The translations under genes were made by a program, and so were the position numbers. A stretch of 33,622 nt of DNA from a virus, in the IMG/VR virus record IMGVR_UViG_3300013131_000133, positions 1-33,622 of that record; one strand, written 5' to 3'. The notes under the pieces were generated by a model. It did not search any database, was not told the origin of the DNA, and worked only from the letters and a program-made list of their open reading frames with translations. Numbering within the stretch: the first letter of the stretch is position 1; each line of letters opens with the position of its first letter. This document shows, in pieces, positions 14,088 through 20,784 of the stretch.

Positions 14088-14643
14088 ATTTCCAAGCGGG
14101 TCCGGTAAACCACGCGACCAAGGACCAACGCTCTCCCCACCACGGGGCCTTCGCTCTGTGCTTGAGGTAGCTCGGGAAGAGCGTGCCCGCGCCCTGCATC
14201 TTGGAGTTGTCCAGCCCTTGGTGATCGTAGCCGTCGAGCTGTAGCCCGCCCATCACGTACTCCCTCGGGGAGCTCAACTGCACCACGAGCGTGGCCTTCC
14301 TCGGCGAGCCCGAGTTCGTATCGAAGTGCCTCCTGAACCATTGGAGCGGGCGATACCGCAGGACCTGCAAACTTTCCATGCCCGCGATATCGGCTTGCAG
14401 GAACGCGTTGGCGTTGTCCATCGCCTTCCACATTTTATCCTTCAACCAATCCCATCTCCCGTCCCCCTCGTTCAGCCACCCGTAATCGCACGTTCTGGTC
14501 CACGAGCGGACGCGCTTGCCGCTCATGCTCAGGGTGGTCGCGGGCTCCATCCTATCCTTCGAAAGCGTACGCACTTTAATGCACTCGTCGGGGGACAGGA
14601 CGTGCGGCACGCAGATCCCAGCGAGCGGCCTTTGCTTGATCAT
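14086..14643 (-). CDS. 2-oxoglutarate/Fe(II)-dependent oxygenase (prolyl-4-hydroxylase-like)
   Basis: 185 aa from ATG 14643, which overlaps the upstream stop (ATGA) and has GAGGTGA before it; the frame extends upstream to 14763 in the previous gene. The fold shows an N-terminal ISQ-type start (LSPDECIKVRTL), then the double-stranded beta-helix core: RYRPLQWFRRHFDT with the iron ligands His106 and Asp108, VVQLSSPREYVMGGLQL, GTLFPSYLKHRA with the third ligand His162, and Arg172 in ERWSLVAWF as the 2-oxoglutarate anchor. Related enzymes in phages hydroxylate proteins or nucleic acids using O2 and 2-oxoglutarate; the substrate here is unknown. Last gene of the leftward early operon. Confidence 0.82.
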   Translation of the reverse strand: MIKQRPLAGICVPHVLSPDECIKVRTLSKDRMEPATTLSMSGKRVRSWTRTCDYGWLNEGDGRWDWLKDKMWKAMDNANAFLQADIAGMESLQVLRYRPLQWFRRHFDTNSGSPRKATLVVQLSSPREYVMGGLQLDGYDHQGLDNSKMQGAGTLFPSYLKHRAKAPWWGERWSLVAWFTGPAWK

Positions 14644-15134
14644 TCCAGCGTCACCTCGGCGGTGGCCGCTGGCAACTCCCGCCCCCGCTTCCCCGCAGCC
14701 TGAGAGACAACCCAAGGATAATCCTTCATGGTGAAATCCGAGATCGGGATCTCGATCATCCACTCCCGATCACTCGCACTTCCCGCCCTCACCTCCGCCC
14801 TCCCCCCGAAACTCACGCGGTATCCCGACTCCCCGACCCGTATCCACCCCCACTTATCGGTCCAGCCCACCACCAGAAACACGCCGCTGACAATTCGCTT
14901 TGCAAATAAAAGCGACTGCCATTTGCGGCTGCTGTAATGGAGGGTGGCATAGTGGTCGTGAGTGTTGTGCCGTTGTCGGCACTCGCAAGCGGACAGCTTA
15001 GTTCCCATCGGAACGAGGTAGTCGAACGGCCAGAACTGCGGGGTCTGAATCGGCTGGCCAGTTCCCATATCCTCCGCAAACAACCGGACAAGCTTCTCCT
15101 CGTCCGCGATGTTCTGCTTGGTCTCATACGCCAT
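14640..15134 (-). CDS. PDDEXK-like nuclease-fold protein, altered active site
   Basis: 164 aa from ATG 15134. The core pattern WPFDYLVP (Asp38), SACECRQRHN (Glu51-Cys-Arg53), HYATLHYSSRKWQSLLFAK and GVFLVVGWTDKWGWIRV resembles phage PDDEXK-fold proteins, in which a D...ExK motif is followed by a strand, a KW helix and a VVRWTD strand. Here the lysine of ExK is replaced by Arg, as in some family members and in inactive ones. The C-terminal part (WMIEIPISDFTM) is a short beta addition. Overlaps the upstream gene by 11 bp. Could be a nuclease, a modified-DNA reader or a dead relative. Confidence 0.5.
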   Translation of the reverse strand: MAYETKQNIADEEKLVRLFAEDMGTGQPIQTPQFWPFDYLVPMGTKLSACECRQRHNTHDHYATLHYSSRKWQSLLFAKRIVSGVFLVVGWTDKWGWIRVGESGYRVSFGGRAEVRAGSASDREWMIEIPISDFTMKDYPWVVSQAAGKRGRELPAATAEVTLE

Positions 15135-15411
15135 ACTTCTCGATGAACGCTGGCGTTCCCTCCCCCACCCACGCCCCTTGGATGTTGTAGCTGAACCACT
15201 CGATGGCATCCTCGGTGGGGTTCTCGGACCCGCTCTTCTTAAACTGGCGGGCGAGGATGCGGATCACCTCGACGGTGTCATAAACAATGAACGGGGGACG
15301 GCCATGCTGGCGGGCCACGCCGATCACCGCATCGTTGAATCCCTTCATCTTGATCAGGGTCTCGTCGGAGTGATCATCCTCCGGAGGTGTGGGATACTTC
15401 CCGTTCTTCAC
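15124..15411 (-). CDS. Conserved phage protein with GAWVGEGTP motif, 95 aa
   Basis: Contains the linear pattern FNDAVIGVARQHGRPPFIVY, then an acidic helix (EDAIEWFSYNIQGAWVGEGTP) that recurs in many unrelated phages as a short conserved protein of unknown function. The start is taken as GTG 15411, which gives a full-length protein but has no clear Shine-Dalgarno; an internal ATG (Met22) is the alternative. Acidic and probably alpha/beta. Confidence 0.75.
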   Translation of the reverse strand: MKNGKYPTPPEDDHSDETLIKMKGFNDAVIGVARQHGRPPFIVYDTVEVIRILARQFKKSGSENPTEDAIEWFSYNIQGAWVGEGTPAFIEKYGV

Positions 15412-15432
15412 TTGTGTCGCAATGTGTTGCTG

Positions 15433-16026
15433 TTACGCACGTTGGTCAAGGGTGAAGAGCATCGTTTCCCCCTCAGGTCCGGTGGTGAATCGCAGCTTGT
15501 AGCCGCGCTCCTCGATCCACCGGAAGATCTCGCCCTCGTTGGGATGCCCCCTCCATACCTCCACCGACAGGATGGTAGGCTGAGAGTGGAGGCCCGAGAG
15601 CACCGACCACTCCTGCCCCTCGTTGTCTAGGACGAGGCAGTCGATGGTCCCGTCATCAATCTCGCTGAACTTCATCACGTTCACTTCGATGTCCTCCGCG
15701 CTGACAGGCGTGGGGCTCCATGTGTTGGCTAGGTAAGACGATCCCATGTTCATCCGGAACTTGGCGCGCCCCGCCTGAGCCCCGATTGCCGCCCGCACCA
15801 GCTTGGCTTTGGGCATCCTGAGAGCCGCCATCTCGGCGAGATGGGGGTTGGGCTCAACCAAGACCATGCGGTCCGAGAGGTTGTGGTCATACACCTTCGG
15901 GGCTGCGGCGATGTCAAGCGGCCCGACTCCGCACTCGCAGAAGGTGCGGAACTTCTGGCCGCTGACTTGCATGAGATATGCAATGTCAAAATGCCAACGG
16001 ATGTGGCGGGCTTGCTGGATATTCAT
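15433..16026 (-). CDS. FkbM-type SAM-dependent methyltransferase
   Basis: 197 aa from ATG 16026, which overlaps the stop of the 36-aa membrane gene (ATGA); a GTG two codons upstream is possible. The Rossmann fold shows motif I TFCECGVGPLD (about residues 29-37), the acidic end of strand 2 MVLVEPNPHLAEM (55-66), an AAIGAQAG strand, the FkbM-like IDCLVLDNEGQEWSVLSGL and a following ILSVEVWRGHPNE, then a C-terminal YKLRFT. FkbM enzymes O-methylate sugars and other small molecules. Here the target could be a glycan on the virion or host surface; the glycosyltransferase at 23163-24290 would be a natural partner, by inference. Confidence 0.75.
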   Translation of the reverse strand: MNIQQARHIRWHFDIAYLMQVSGQKFRTFCECGVGPLDIAAAPKVYDHNLSDRMVLVEPNPHLAEMAALRMPKAKLVRAAIGAQAGRAKFRMNMGSSYLANTWSPTPVSAEDIEVNVMKFSEIDDGTIDCLVLDNEGQEWSVLSGLHSQPTILSVEVWRGHPNEGEIFRWIEERGYKLRFTTGPEGETMLFTLDQRA

Positions 16027-16133
16027 GTGCACTTCCCCAAGTTATGGAGCAGCCAGACCACTCCGGTGACTAGGTACATCCACCATGGCAACTGGAACTG
16101 GTGGATGAGGATGATGGCGATGAGCAGGGTCAT
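16023..16133 (-). CDS. 36-aa hydrophobic membrane peptide
   Basis: ATG 16133 follows AAAGGAAAACGAAC and overlaps the preceding stop; its own stop overlaps the methyltransferase start. Two short hydrophobic stretches (MTLLIAIILIHQFQ and WWMYLVTGVVWLLHNL) separated by LPW, so probably one kinked or two short membrane helices. No homology recognised. Confidence 0.6.
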   Translation of the reverse strand: MTLLIAIILIHQFQLPWWMYLVTGVVWLLHNLGKCT

Positions 16134-16516
16134 GTTCGTTTTCCTTTCTGAAGCCACGCAGGCTCGAAGTTCCGTTTCATGGCGTTGCTTACTGCCGTGT
16201 GGTGGCACTTGTATATGCGGGCGATCTGGCAGGGGGTCTTACCCTCAAGGGTGAGACGCTTCCATTGGGCCCACCTCTGCTTGACCACGTCCGTCTTGCG
16301 GACGGTGGCGGTGTCCAGCATCCTGAGGTCAATGGGGTCGGGGGCCTCGGTCCTGACGATCTCCCCAACGCAGGTGTCCACGCGCCAGTCCTTCATATCC
16401 TGAGAGATCTGAGCCATGTCCTTGCTGAGCTGGCGGGTCACTTCCTCAAGCAGCCCGATCCGCTCCTCCACCTTGTTCATCCTGTAGGCGATGATGGCCT
16501 TGAAGGTGTCCTTCAC
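16130..16516 (-). CDS. Coiled-coil protein with C-terminal helix-turn-helix, 128 aa
   Basis: GTG 16516 overlaps the upstream stop (GTGA); Met13 is an alternative start. N-terminal half is a coiled coil (MNKVEERIGLLEEVTRQLSK). The C-terminal half has LTLEGKTPCQIARIYKCHHT followed by AVSNAMKRNF, a clear helix-turn-helix of the kind found in DNA-binding and sigma-like proteins. Probably an oligomeric DNA-binding protein, either regulator or replication accessory, given that it lies in the helicase operon. Confidence 0.65.
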   Translation of the reverse strand: MKDTFKAIIAYRMNKVEERIGLLEEVTRQLSKDMAQISQDMKDWRVDTCVGEIVRTEAPDPIDLRMLDTATVRKTDVVKQRWAQWKRLTLEGKTPCQIARIYKCHHTAVSNAMKRNFEPAWLQKGKRT

Positions 16517-16734
16517 TTGGCCTTGCCCTTCTTCTTGAGATACTTCATCCCGTTCTCCAATGCCTTGATGAACCCATAGTTAAACAACTCCTGCTCATCC
16601 TTGAGGATGAGAGACCTGCCGTATTCGGTGATCTCCTTTGTTATTTTATCTGGGCACTTAATATCTAGCTCCACGTATTGAATGATTCTCTCCGACAGAA
16701 TCTCAATCGTGGGTAGTGGTTTATTCTTTTTCAT
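16513..16734 (-). CDS. Hypothetical 73-aa basic protein downstream of the helicase
   Basis: ATG 16734 follows AAGGAGGCAAA and overlaps the helicase stop (ATGA). The frame stays open far upstream inside the helicase gene, but that part is out of register with the helicase and is a shadow. Helical and Lys/Glu rich (IEILSERIIQYVELDIKCPD, LKDEQELFNYGFIKALENG, KYLKKKGKAK). No family recognised. Confidence 0.65.
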   Translation of the reverse strand: MKKNKPLPTIEILSERIIQYVELDIKCPDKITKEITEYGRSLILKDEQELFNYGFIKALENGMKYLKKKGKAK

Positions 16735-18035
16735 TTTGCCTCCTTGGTTAGTTCCTTGAATCGCTGCGTGTTTCCGTCGAAGACAAGAGGCACTCGCCCC
16801 GTCAACCCCGAGCGGCACTTGGCCACCCGAAGCGTCTTCACCTTCTGGTCCTCCTTGTTGGTGGTAAGAAGAAGCACTACGTCCGCGTCCTGCTCGATGT
16901 CCCCCGACTCGCGAATGTGATGGAGCCCAGCCTCCTCCTCTCCCGAGGCATCTCGGTTGAGTTGGGCGATGCCAATGACGACAATGTTGAGTTCCTTGGC
17001 GAGGGCCTTGAGCCCGTGGCTGACCGCCGCCACTTCCCTCCAGCGGTCCCGCTCCCTGCCATCGCTGTTCACCTTCCCGATGAGATCGACGCAAAGCATC
17101 TCCATCCCAAGTCTCCGCTTCCAACCGCGAGCCTTCGCCCGCAGGGCCCCGAGCCTCATCCTCGGTGGGGCATCCACAAAGAACGGAAGGTTCTGTAGCG
17201 TGGTGAGGGCGGCTCGGGCATCGGCCAAGTCCTTGTCGGTCAGCTTGCCCGCGTCCCTCATCTTCCACATTTGCGGTCCGCCAAGGTGGGCCACGCATCT
17301 CTGCGCCACCTCGGACGAGGTCATCTCCAACTCCACCAAGCACGTCACGTAACCGCGCGATGCCCAGTTCTCCTTCTCGTCGTCCCATTTATTGCGGGCC
17401 GCATGAAGCAGGAGTTGGCTGGCCAAGGCCGTCTTGCCCTCCCCAGTTCTTGCGGCGACCACGATCATCTGTCCGTTGCGGAACCCTCCGGTCAGCACGT
17501 CGAGCCCGCTGATCCCAGAGGAGATGCCGCTGAACAAGGTCTTGCGCTTGGCCGCTCGCTCCATGTCGGTGAGCAGTCCGCTCGCCGCATCGCCGATGGT
17601 CTTGATCTCGTCGTCGCCCTCGCACCCGAGGTCCCTGAGCTTGTGCTCGAGGCGGGATGCCACCTCCAGCGGCGGCTCTCCTGACTTGATCTCCTCCTCC
17701 GCCACGTTGCACGCGAAGACCACCTGCATCTTCTGGGCCCGCTCCGCCGCAGCCTTTACGCTCGACCTGAGCGAGAACACGGTGGGCGATAGCTTGGAGC
17801 TGAGGGTGGCCAGCCTGTCCTTCACCTCCTTGTCGGGGATGGAGAACGAGGCGGCAATGCTTGGCTCGCGGCCCGCCTCAAGATCGGCCACGGCTTTGGC
17901 GTAAAGGATCTTGCCCGAGCTTGATACGAACCAGTCTTCCCTCGCCGTCTCAAGGATCATCTCGCGCTCCTCGTTGCCGCCGTTAAACAGGGCGGCAAGG
18001 AGCTCGTCTTCTATGGGTACTATGTCTCCAAACAT
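16731..18035 (-). CDS. Replicative DNA helicase, DnaB-like
   Basis: 434 aa, the normal size for DnaB. N-terminal helical domain (about 1-110), linker, then a RecA-like motor: GFRNGQMIVVAARTGEGKTA with Walker A at about 195-203, LVELEMTSSEVAQR (motif H1a region with the catalytic Glu), MEMLCVDLIGKV (Walker B), VVIGIAQLNRDA with the sensor Gln, and the C-terminal IRESGDIEQDADVVLLL typical of DnaB. It forms the hexameric ring that unwinds DNA at the phage fork. Begins at ATG 18035, overlapping the 65-aa gene by 16 bp. No phage polymerase or primase lies in the window, so those are elsewhere in the genome or supplied by the host. Confidence 0.92.
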   Translation of the reverse strand: MFGDIVPIEDELLAALFNGGNEEREMILETAREDWFVSSSGKILYAKAVADLEAGREPSIAASFSIPDKEVKDRLATLSSKLSPTVFSLRSSVKAAAERAQKMQVVFACNVAEEEIKSGEPPLEVASRLEHKLRDLGCEGDDEIKTIGDAASGLLTDMERAAKRKTLFSGISSGISGLDVLTGGFRNGQMIVVAARTGEGKTALASQLLLHAARNKWDDEKENWASRGYVTCLVELEMTSSEVAQRCVAHLGGPQMWKMRDAGKLTDKDLADARAALTTLQNLPFFVDAPPRMRLGALRAKARGWKRRLGMEMLCVDLIGKVNSDGRERDRWREVAAVSHGLKALAKELNIVVIGIAQLNRDASGEEEAGLHHIRESGDIEQDADVVLLLTTNKEDQKVKTLRVAKCRSGLTGRVPLVFDGNTQRFKELTKEAK

Positions 18036-18217
18036 TTCTCTTTAATCTCCTTCCTCGCGCGCTTGAGGATGAGCAGCACGCTGTCCACTTTGTTGATGAT
18101 TGTCCTGATGCGGGCTTGGGTGGCGTGCTTGGCCTCCCTGCGGTCCTCGATCAGGTGGTCCCTCACCCCCTCCAGCATGTCGATCACCCAGCCCATCTCG
18201 TCGGCGGTGGGATTCAT
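18020..18217 (-). CDS. Hypothetical 65-aa helical protein upstream of the helicase
   Basis: ATG 18217 overlaps the stop of the 44-aa membrane gene (ATGA). Wholly helical, charged (EMGWVIDMLEGVRDHLIEDR, then ATQARIRTIINKVDSVLLIL). Its end overlaps the helicase start, so the two are coupled; a helicase-loading role is conceivable but nothing in the sequence shows it. Confidence 0.6.
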   Translation of the reverse strand: MNPTADEMGWVIDMLEGVRDHLIEDRREAKHATQARIRTIINKVDSVLLILKRARKEIKEKCLET

Positions 18218-18348
18218 CGCATCTTCTCAATGAACCACATGATGAACGCGTAAGCGGTGTTGAGCAGGGCCAGCCCGATAAAGGCCAGCCCCACCCAGAA
18301 CCCGAACAGAAGGGTGGTGACCAGCACGTCGATTATGATTTCGACCAT
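18214..18348 (-). CDS. 44-aa two-span membrane peptide
   Basis: ATG 18348 is preceded by AAGGAGGCAGC. Almost entirely hydrophobic (DVLVTTLLFGFWVGLAFIGL and ALLNTAYAFIMWFI) with acidic residues at the start and EKMR at the end, consistent with two membrane helices. Ends inside the start codon region of the next gene. Missed by length cut-offs. Unknown function. Confidence 0.6.
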   Translation of the reverse strand: MVEIIIDVLVTTLLFGFWVGLAFIGLALLNTAYAFIMWFIEKMR

Positions 18349-18548
18349 GCTGCCTCCTTCCGGTTGGGGAACCTCAGTCCCTCAATCCGTTCGGTCAGTC
18401 TGCGGATGTCGGTCTCCAGTAGCTTGACGCGCAACGCGAGTTCCTTGTACTCGCTGTCACGCCTCGCGCTTAAAAACTCTTCGGCAGTCGAGCTGGAACC
18501 AACCTGAATGGGAACGACACTTCGTTCCTTCTTTAAGCAAGTAGGCAT
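18333..18548 (-). CDS. Small coiled-coil protein, 71 aa
   Basis: ATG 18548 follows GGAGGACCTAT. After a polar N-terminus it has a regular coiled coil (YKELALRVKLLETDIRRLTE, then RIEGLRF). It overlaps the end of the GIY-YIG gene by 92 bp and the start of the membrane peptide by 16 bp. Possibly a small dimeric accessory factor. Confidence 0.55.
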   Translation of the reverse strand: MPTCLKKERSVVPIQVGSSSTAEEFLSARRDSEYKELALRVKLLETDIRRLTERIEGLRFPNRKEAAWSKS

Positions 18549-18909
18549 ATAGGTCCTCCATTTGTTTGCTGATTTCTGAATCGATGGAACGCTCCCTACG
18601 AAGGGGCTTGGTATAACTGAACCACTCCCGATGGGCGTGCTTCCAGTACCCCATCCTCATGCCCTCCTTGGCCATGAGCGACTCCATCCCCAACGCCCAT
18701 CTCCTCGGTGTGAAGAAGACGGGCGGGGCCTCCGGATACGGGGGCTTGGGATCGAGCCGCTTGGACCAAATGACATGAAGCGGGAACGGGCACGCGGTCT
18801 GAAGTGACTCCAGCCGATACCTCACGTTCTCAGTCACTCCCAGCTTGAGGAAGTTCGCCAGCCGCGTTCCGATCAGGTACAGGTGCAAGGGCTTGCTCAG
18901 CAAGTACAC
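18457..18909 (-). CDS. GIY-YIG superfamily protein (T5orf172/MUG113-like)
   Basis: The core LHLYLIGTRLANFLKLGVTE, followed by NVRYRLESLQTACPFPLHVI and then GMESLMAKEGMRMGYWKHAH with REWFSY, matches the plan of T5orf172/MUG113 GIY-YIG nucleases: strand, K(L/I)G(V/I)T, Arg helix, LQT-P, Glu, H-x3-EWF. The start is uncertain. I use GTG 18909 (150 aa), where the domain begins; the frame is open to a TTG at 18993 but that overlaps the 70-aa gene. Neither has a good ribosome-binding site. Probably a DNA endonuclease in recombination or host DNA attack; a C-terminal 40-residue extension is unassigned. Confidence 0.65.
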   Translation of the reverse strand: MYLLSKPLHLYLIGTRLANFLKLGVTENVRYRLESLQTACPFPLHVIWSKRLDPKPPYPEAPPVFFTPRRWALGMESLMAKEGMRMGYWKHAHREWFSYTKPLRRERSIDSEISKQMEDLYAYLLKEGTKCRSHSGWFQLDCRRVFKREA

Positions 18910-19042
18910 ATCCGCAGGAGCAGATGCCTTTGCCCGAGCATTTGTCGCGCACTCCCCTGAGAGCGTCTCGTAGTCGGCGGTTTTCACTTTCAAGATAGGT
19001 GACTGATTTGGTGAGCCATCTTACGTGGTCCCCTTGCTTCAC
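18830..19042 (-). CDS. 70-aa protein with coiled coil and Cys cluster
   Basis: GTG 19042 overlaps the stop of the next gene upstream (GTGA). A coiled coil (YLESENRRLRDALRGVRDK) leads into CSGKGICSCGCVLAEQAL, a four-Cys cluster that recurs in short phage proteins and may bind zinc. The tail after AEQAL overlaps the GIY-YIG reading frame and looks unstructured. Confidence 0.55.
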   Translation of the reverse strand: MKQGDHVRWLTKSVTYLESENRRLRDALRGVRDKCSGKGICSCGCVLAEQALAPVPDRNAAGELPQAGSD

Positions 19043-19311
19043 TCGCTAAGGGTCCCGCACTCGTCGCGCTTGGCGATGGCCATGGCGACGCGCACAAGAG
19101 CATTGACGAGGTGGTCATCTCCGTCCGCTGGCTTGTCCCCGCTTGCTTGAAGCTGGTAGGTCAGCAGATGGCGAGCCGCCAGTAGCACCTGCCGCTGGCT
19201 TGACTCGTTGTTGAACCACACGTTCTTGCCGTGGCTTTGTTCTCCGTCTTCCATCACCCTTCGGATTAGAAGAGCGCACTTGTTTCCTATCTCTGTGTAC
19301 GTTGGGATCAT
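19039..19311 (-). CDS. 90-aa helical protein, possibly nucleotide pyrophosphohydrolase-like
   Basis: Start set at ATG 19311, which has AAGGAGGAAGC. The pattern HGKNVWF-N-E--QRQVLL, AARHLLTYQL and DDHLVNALVRVAMAIAKRDE resembles small all-helical phage proteins of the dATP/dGTP pyrophosphohydrolase type (DUF5664-like), in which His, Arg and Asp residues bind metal and nucleotide. The resemblance is weak and from memory. Its start is overlapped by two other frames (see the entries at 19115-19561 and 19308-19826). Confidence 0.6.
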   Translation of the reverse strand: MIPTYTEIGNKCALLIRRVMEDGEQSHGKNVWFNNESSQRQVLLAARHLLTYQLQASGDKPADGDDHLVNALVRVAMAIAKRDECGTLSE

Positions 19312-19561
19312 GCTTCCTCCTTCCCCGACCAAACAGGAAGTCCTTCCTCCCGAAAGTAGCTATGCCCCTTGTGTTGAGCCACTTCTCGAGAAGCTTCCCG
19401 TCTTGTTGTGCCATCGCCCTTGTGTATCGAAGGTCGTCGGGATGACCCGCGATTGAGACGTTGGCGTTTTTCTCCATCTTTCGGTAGAACGTCCGACTTC
19501 TCAGGGGGCCGTACTCCTCGCTTTGGTTCGGAAAGCAATCTTCCGCAGACTCGTCGCACAT
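19115..19561 (-). CDS. Overlapping frame, 148 aa, probably coding in its first 83 codons
   Basis: ATG 19561 follows AAGGAGGAGT. The first part (MCDESAEDCFPNQSEEYGPL ... DDLRYTRAMAQQDGKLLEKW, LNTRGIATFGRKDFLF) looks like a natural protein and uses G/C-ending codons in roughly 70 percent of positions, as its neighbours do, while the nuclease frame read through the same DNA does so in well under half. After about 19311 the frame runs under the 90-aa gene and turns into Arg/Lys/Pro-rich shadow sequence. The real stop therefore seems lost, or a frameshift is present. No family recognised. Confidence 0.45.
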   Translation of the reverse strand: MCDESAEDCFPNQSEEYGPLRSRTFYRKMEKNANVSIAGHPDDLRYTRAMAQQDGKLLEKWLNTRGIATFGRKDFLFGRGRRKHDPNVHRDRKQVRSSNPKGDGRRRTKPRQERVVQQRVKPAAGATGGSPSADLPASSKRGQASGRR

Positions 19562-19826
19562 ACTCCTCCTTAACCAGAGAAGTTGGAAACTTGAGCATCC
19601 GCCATCCTAGCAACTGGGCGTAGTTCAATTTTTCCGCATCTGCTCCGAGCCTTCTTGAGTGGCGACCAAACACGAACTCTCCGCCATCCACCTCGAAGAA
19701 TATCTTTCTCTCCCTCCAAGCGAAGTCGGCCCTCCAACGCCGCTCTGGGCAGACGCGAACCTCCCGTTCGAGTCTCGGTCCCCCAGAGCTGCGCCAGAAG
19801 TCGTACCATTTGTCGGCCAGTTTCAG
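19308..19826 (-). CDS. PD-(D/E)XK nuclease (VRR-NUC/DUF559-like), probable CTG start
   Basis: A nuclease fold is clear in residues about 18-98: LEREVRVCPERRWRADFAW with Asp34, KIFFEVDGGEF with Glu45-Val-Asp47, FGRHSRRLGADAEKLNYAQL and LLGWRMLKF. This is the ADF ... ExD-G-x-GRH ... D-EK-N-A-LLGWR pattern of small phage VRR-NUC-like nucleases. No ATG or GTG lies before the domain; a CTG at 19826 overlaps the upstream stop (CTGA) with AGAGG just before it and gives MKLADKWYDFWRSS. The last about 80 residues are Arg/Gly/Ser-rich and read the same DNA as the 148-aa frame, with poor codon use, so the true C-terminus may be near 19520 and the stop lost. Confidence 0.55.
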   Translation of the reverse strand: MKLADKWYDFWRSSGGPRLEREVRVCPERRWRADFAWRERKIFFEVDGGEFVFGRHSRRLGADAEKLNYAQLLGWRMLKFPTSLVKEEYVRRVCGRLLSEPKRGVRPPEKSDVLPKDGEKRQRLNRGSSRRPSIHKGDGTTRREASREVAQHKGHSYFREEGLPVWSGKEEA

Positions 19827-20041
19827 AATGCCTCTTGGCTATGGTTGGGATTGTTGGGGCGATCATCCACCTTGAGTGAGATGAAGGGCCCGAACTTCCC
19901 GTCCCGCTGCCAGCCGCAGATCTTGACCTTGGTCTTGCCGCCATCGGTGCTGTACCAGCCGCGATGGGACGGGGCCTTGGGGTTTTCGGATTTGTTGACG
20001 TTAAGGATGGCGGTCCATCCGGTAGTGGTTGGTGTATTCAT
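19823..20041 (-). CDS. 72-aa beta-rich protein, DUF736-like pattern
   Basis: ATG 20041 follows AGAGGCAA and overlaps the exonuclease stop (ATGA). A NKSENPKAPSHRGWYS block leads to KVKICGWQRDGKFGPFISLK and VDD, the arrangement of small beta-barrel phage proteins (N-K---NPK-P---G ... -W-KDG--F-SLK) sometimes labelled DUF736. These may bind single-stranded nucleic acid. Sits directly after the exonuclease, which fits a recombination accessory. Confidence 0.6.
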   Translation of the reverse strand: MNTPTTTGWTAILNVNKSENPKAPSHRGWYSTDGGKTKVKICGWQRDGKFGPFISLKVDDRPNNPNHSQEAF

Positions 20042-20784
20042 TTGCCTCTTCCTGTCAGCTTCCCGAGACGAAGCAGGGTTTCGAAGATGTCCCACTCCTT
20101 GTGGAGTACGGACGCGGCGCGGCTCTCGATTTCCACGCCCTCTTCGTGTTTCTTCCCGACCCGCACCAAGTTGACCTTGGTGATCTTCAGGTCCGGAAAA
20201 CTCTCCTCGAACAAACCGCAGTACGCCTTGAGCTGGACCCAGTAGTTCAGCTTCTTCTTGATGGAGCCGCTCGTCTTCCAGTCGTAGAGCTCGAGCTCTC
20301 CGTCCTTGTTCGCGCACACCAGATCGATGGTCCCCCCGTACCCATGCCTATCGGACACAAGCTGCTTCTCCACCACGATGGGCGTGACGCGCTCAAGTTC
20401 CTCGGCCCACCAAGCGTCCCAATTACGAATCGCGTTCTTCACCTTCTCCGATTCCTCGGGGCTGCACTTGATTGACTCAGGCCCCTTGGTCCCCGATATC
20501 TTCCGGTGAGCGTGGTGGTGGAAGATTGTGCCTACCCGACCCGCCGAGTTACGCTCGAACTGCCACTCCTTCCCACTCCTTGTAACATACGCAACCCAAT
20601 TAAAAAGACCCTCGTCTATCAGCAATCCAGTATAAGTCGTTGTGCCGCTGACTTCTGTGCCGTCTTTCTTGCGGTAGACCTGATGATCCGCCTCCGTGTC
20701 CAAGGGCTCCGGACCTTTTAGGTCCGGAAGCCCGTGCTTGGCCAAAGCCTTCTTGAGTTTGGCCTTGATCACTTCGCCATCCAC
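20038..20784 (-). CDS. RecB/Cas4-like PD-(D/E)XK exonuclease
   Basis: 248 aa. Motifs of the lambda-exo/Cas4/RecB nuclease superfamily: RVGTIFHHHAH (His89-91, the upstream His motif), EKQLVSD, GYGGTIDLVC with Asp154, GELELYDWKTS with Asp168 and Lys170, and KLNYWVQLKAYC with the Gln-x3-Tyr motif at 184-188. It would resect double-stranded DNA ends to leave 3' tails for the annealing protein encoded just upstream, a Red-type recombination pair. Start taken as GTG 20784, 16 bp inside the ERF-like gene; GTG at 20772 is possible. Confidence 0.85.
   Translation of the reverse strand: MDGEVIKAKLKKALAKHGLPDLKGPEPLDTEADHQVYRKKDGTEVSGTTTYTGLLIDEGLFNWVAYVTRSGKEWQFERNSAGRVGTIFHHHAHRKISGTKGPESIKCSPEESEKVKNAIRNWDAWWAEELERVTPIVVEKQLVSDRHGYGGTIDLVCANKDGELELYDWKTSGSIKKKLNYWVQLKAYCGLFEESFPDLKITKVNLVRVGKKHEEGVEIESRAASVLHKEWDIFETLLRLGKLTGRGK

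Noticed and set aside
20038-20784. Cas4 protein of a CRISPR system
   Set aside because: The RecB/Cas4-type motifs are shared by phage recombination exonucleases; the adjacent ERF-like gene and lack of other cas genes favour the latter.
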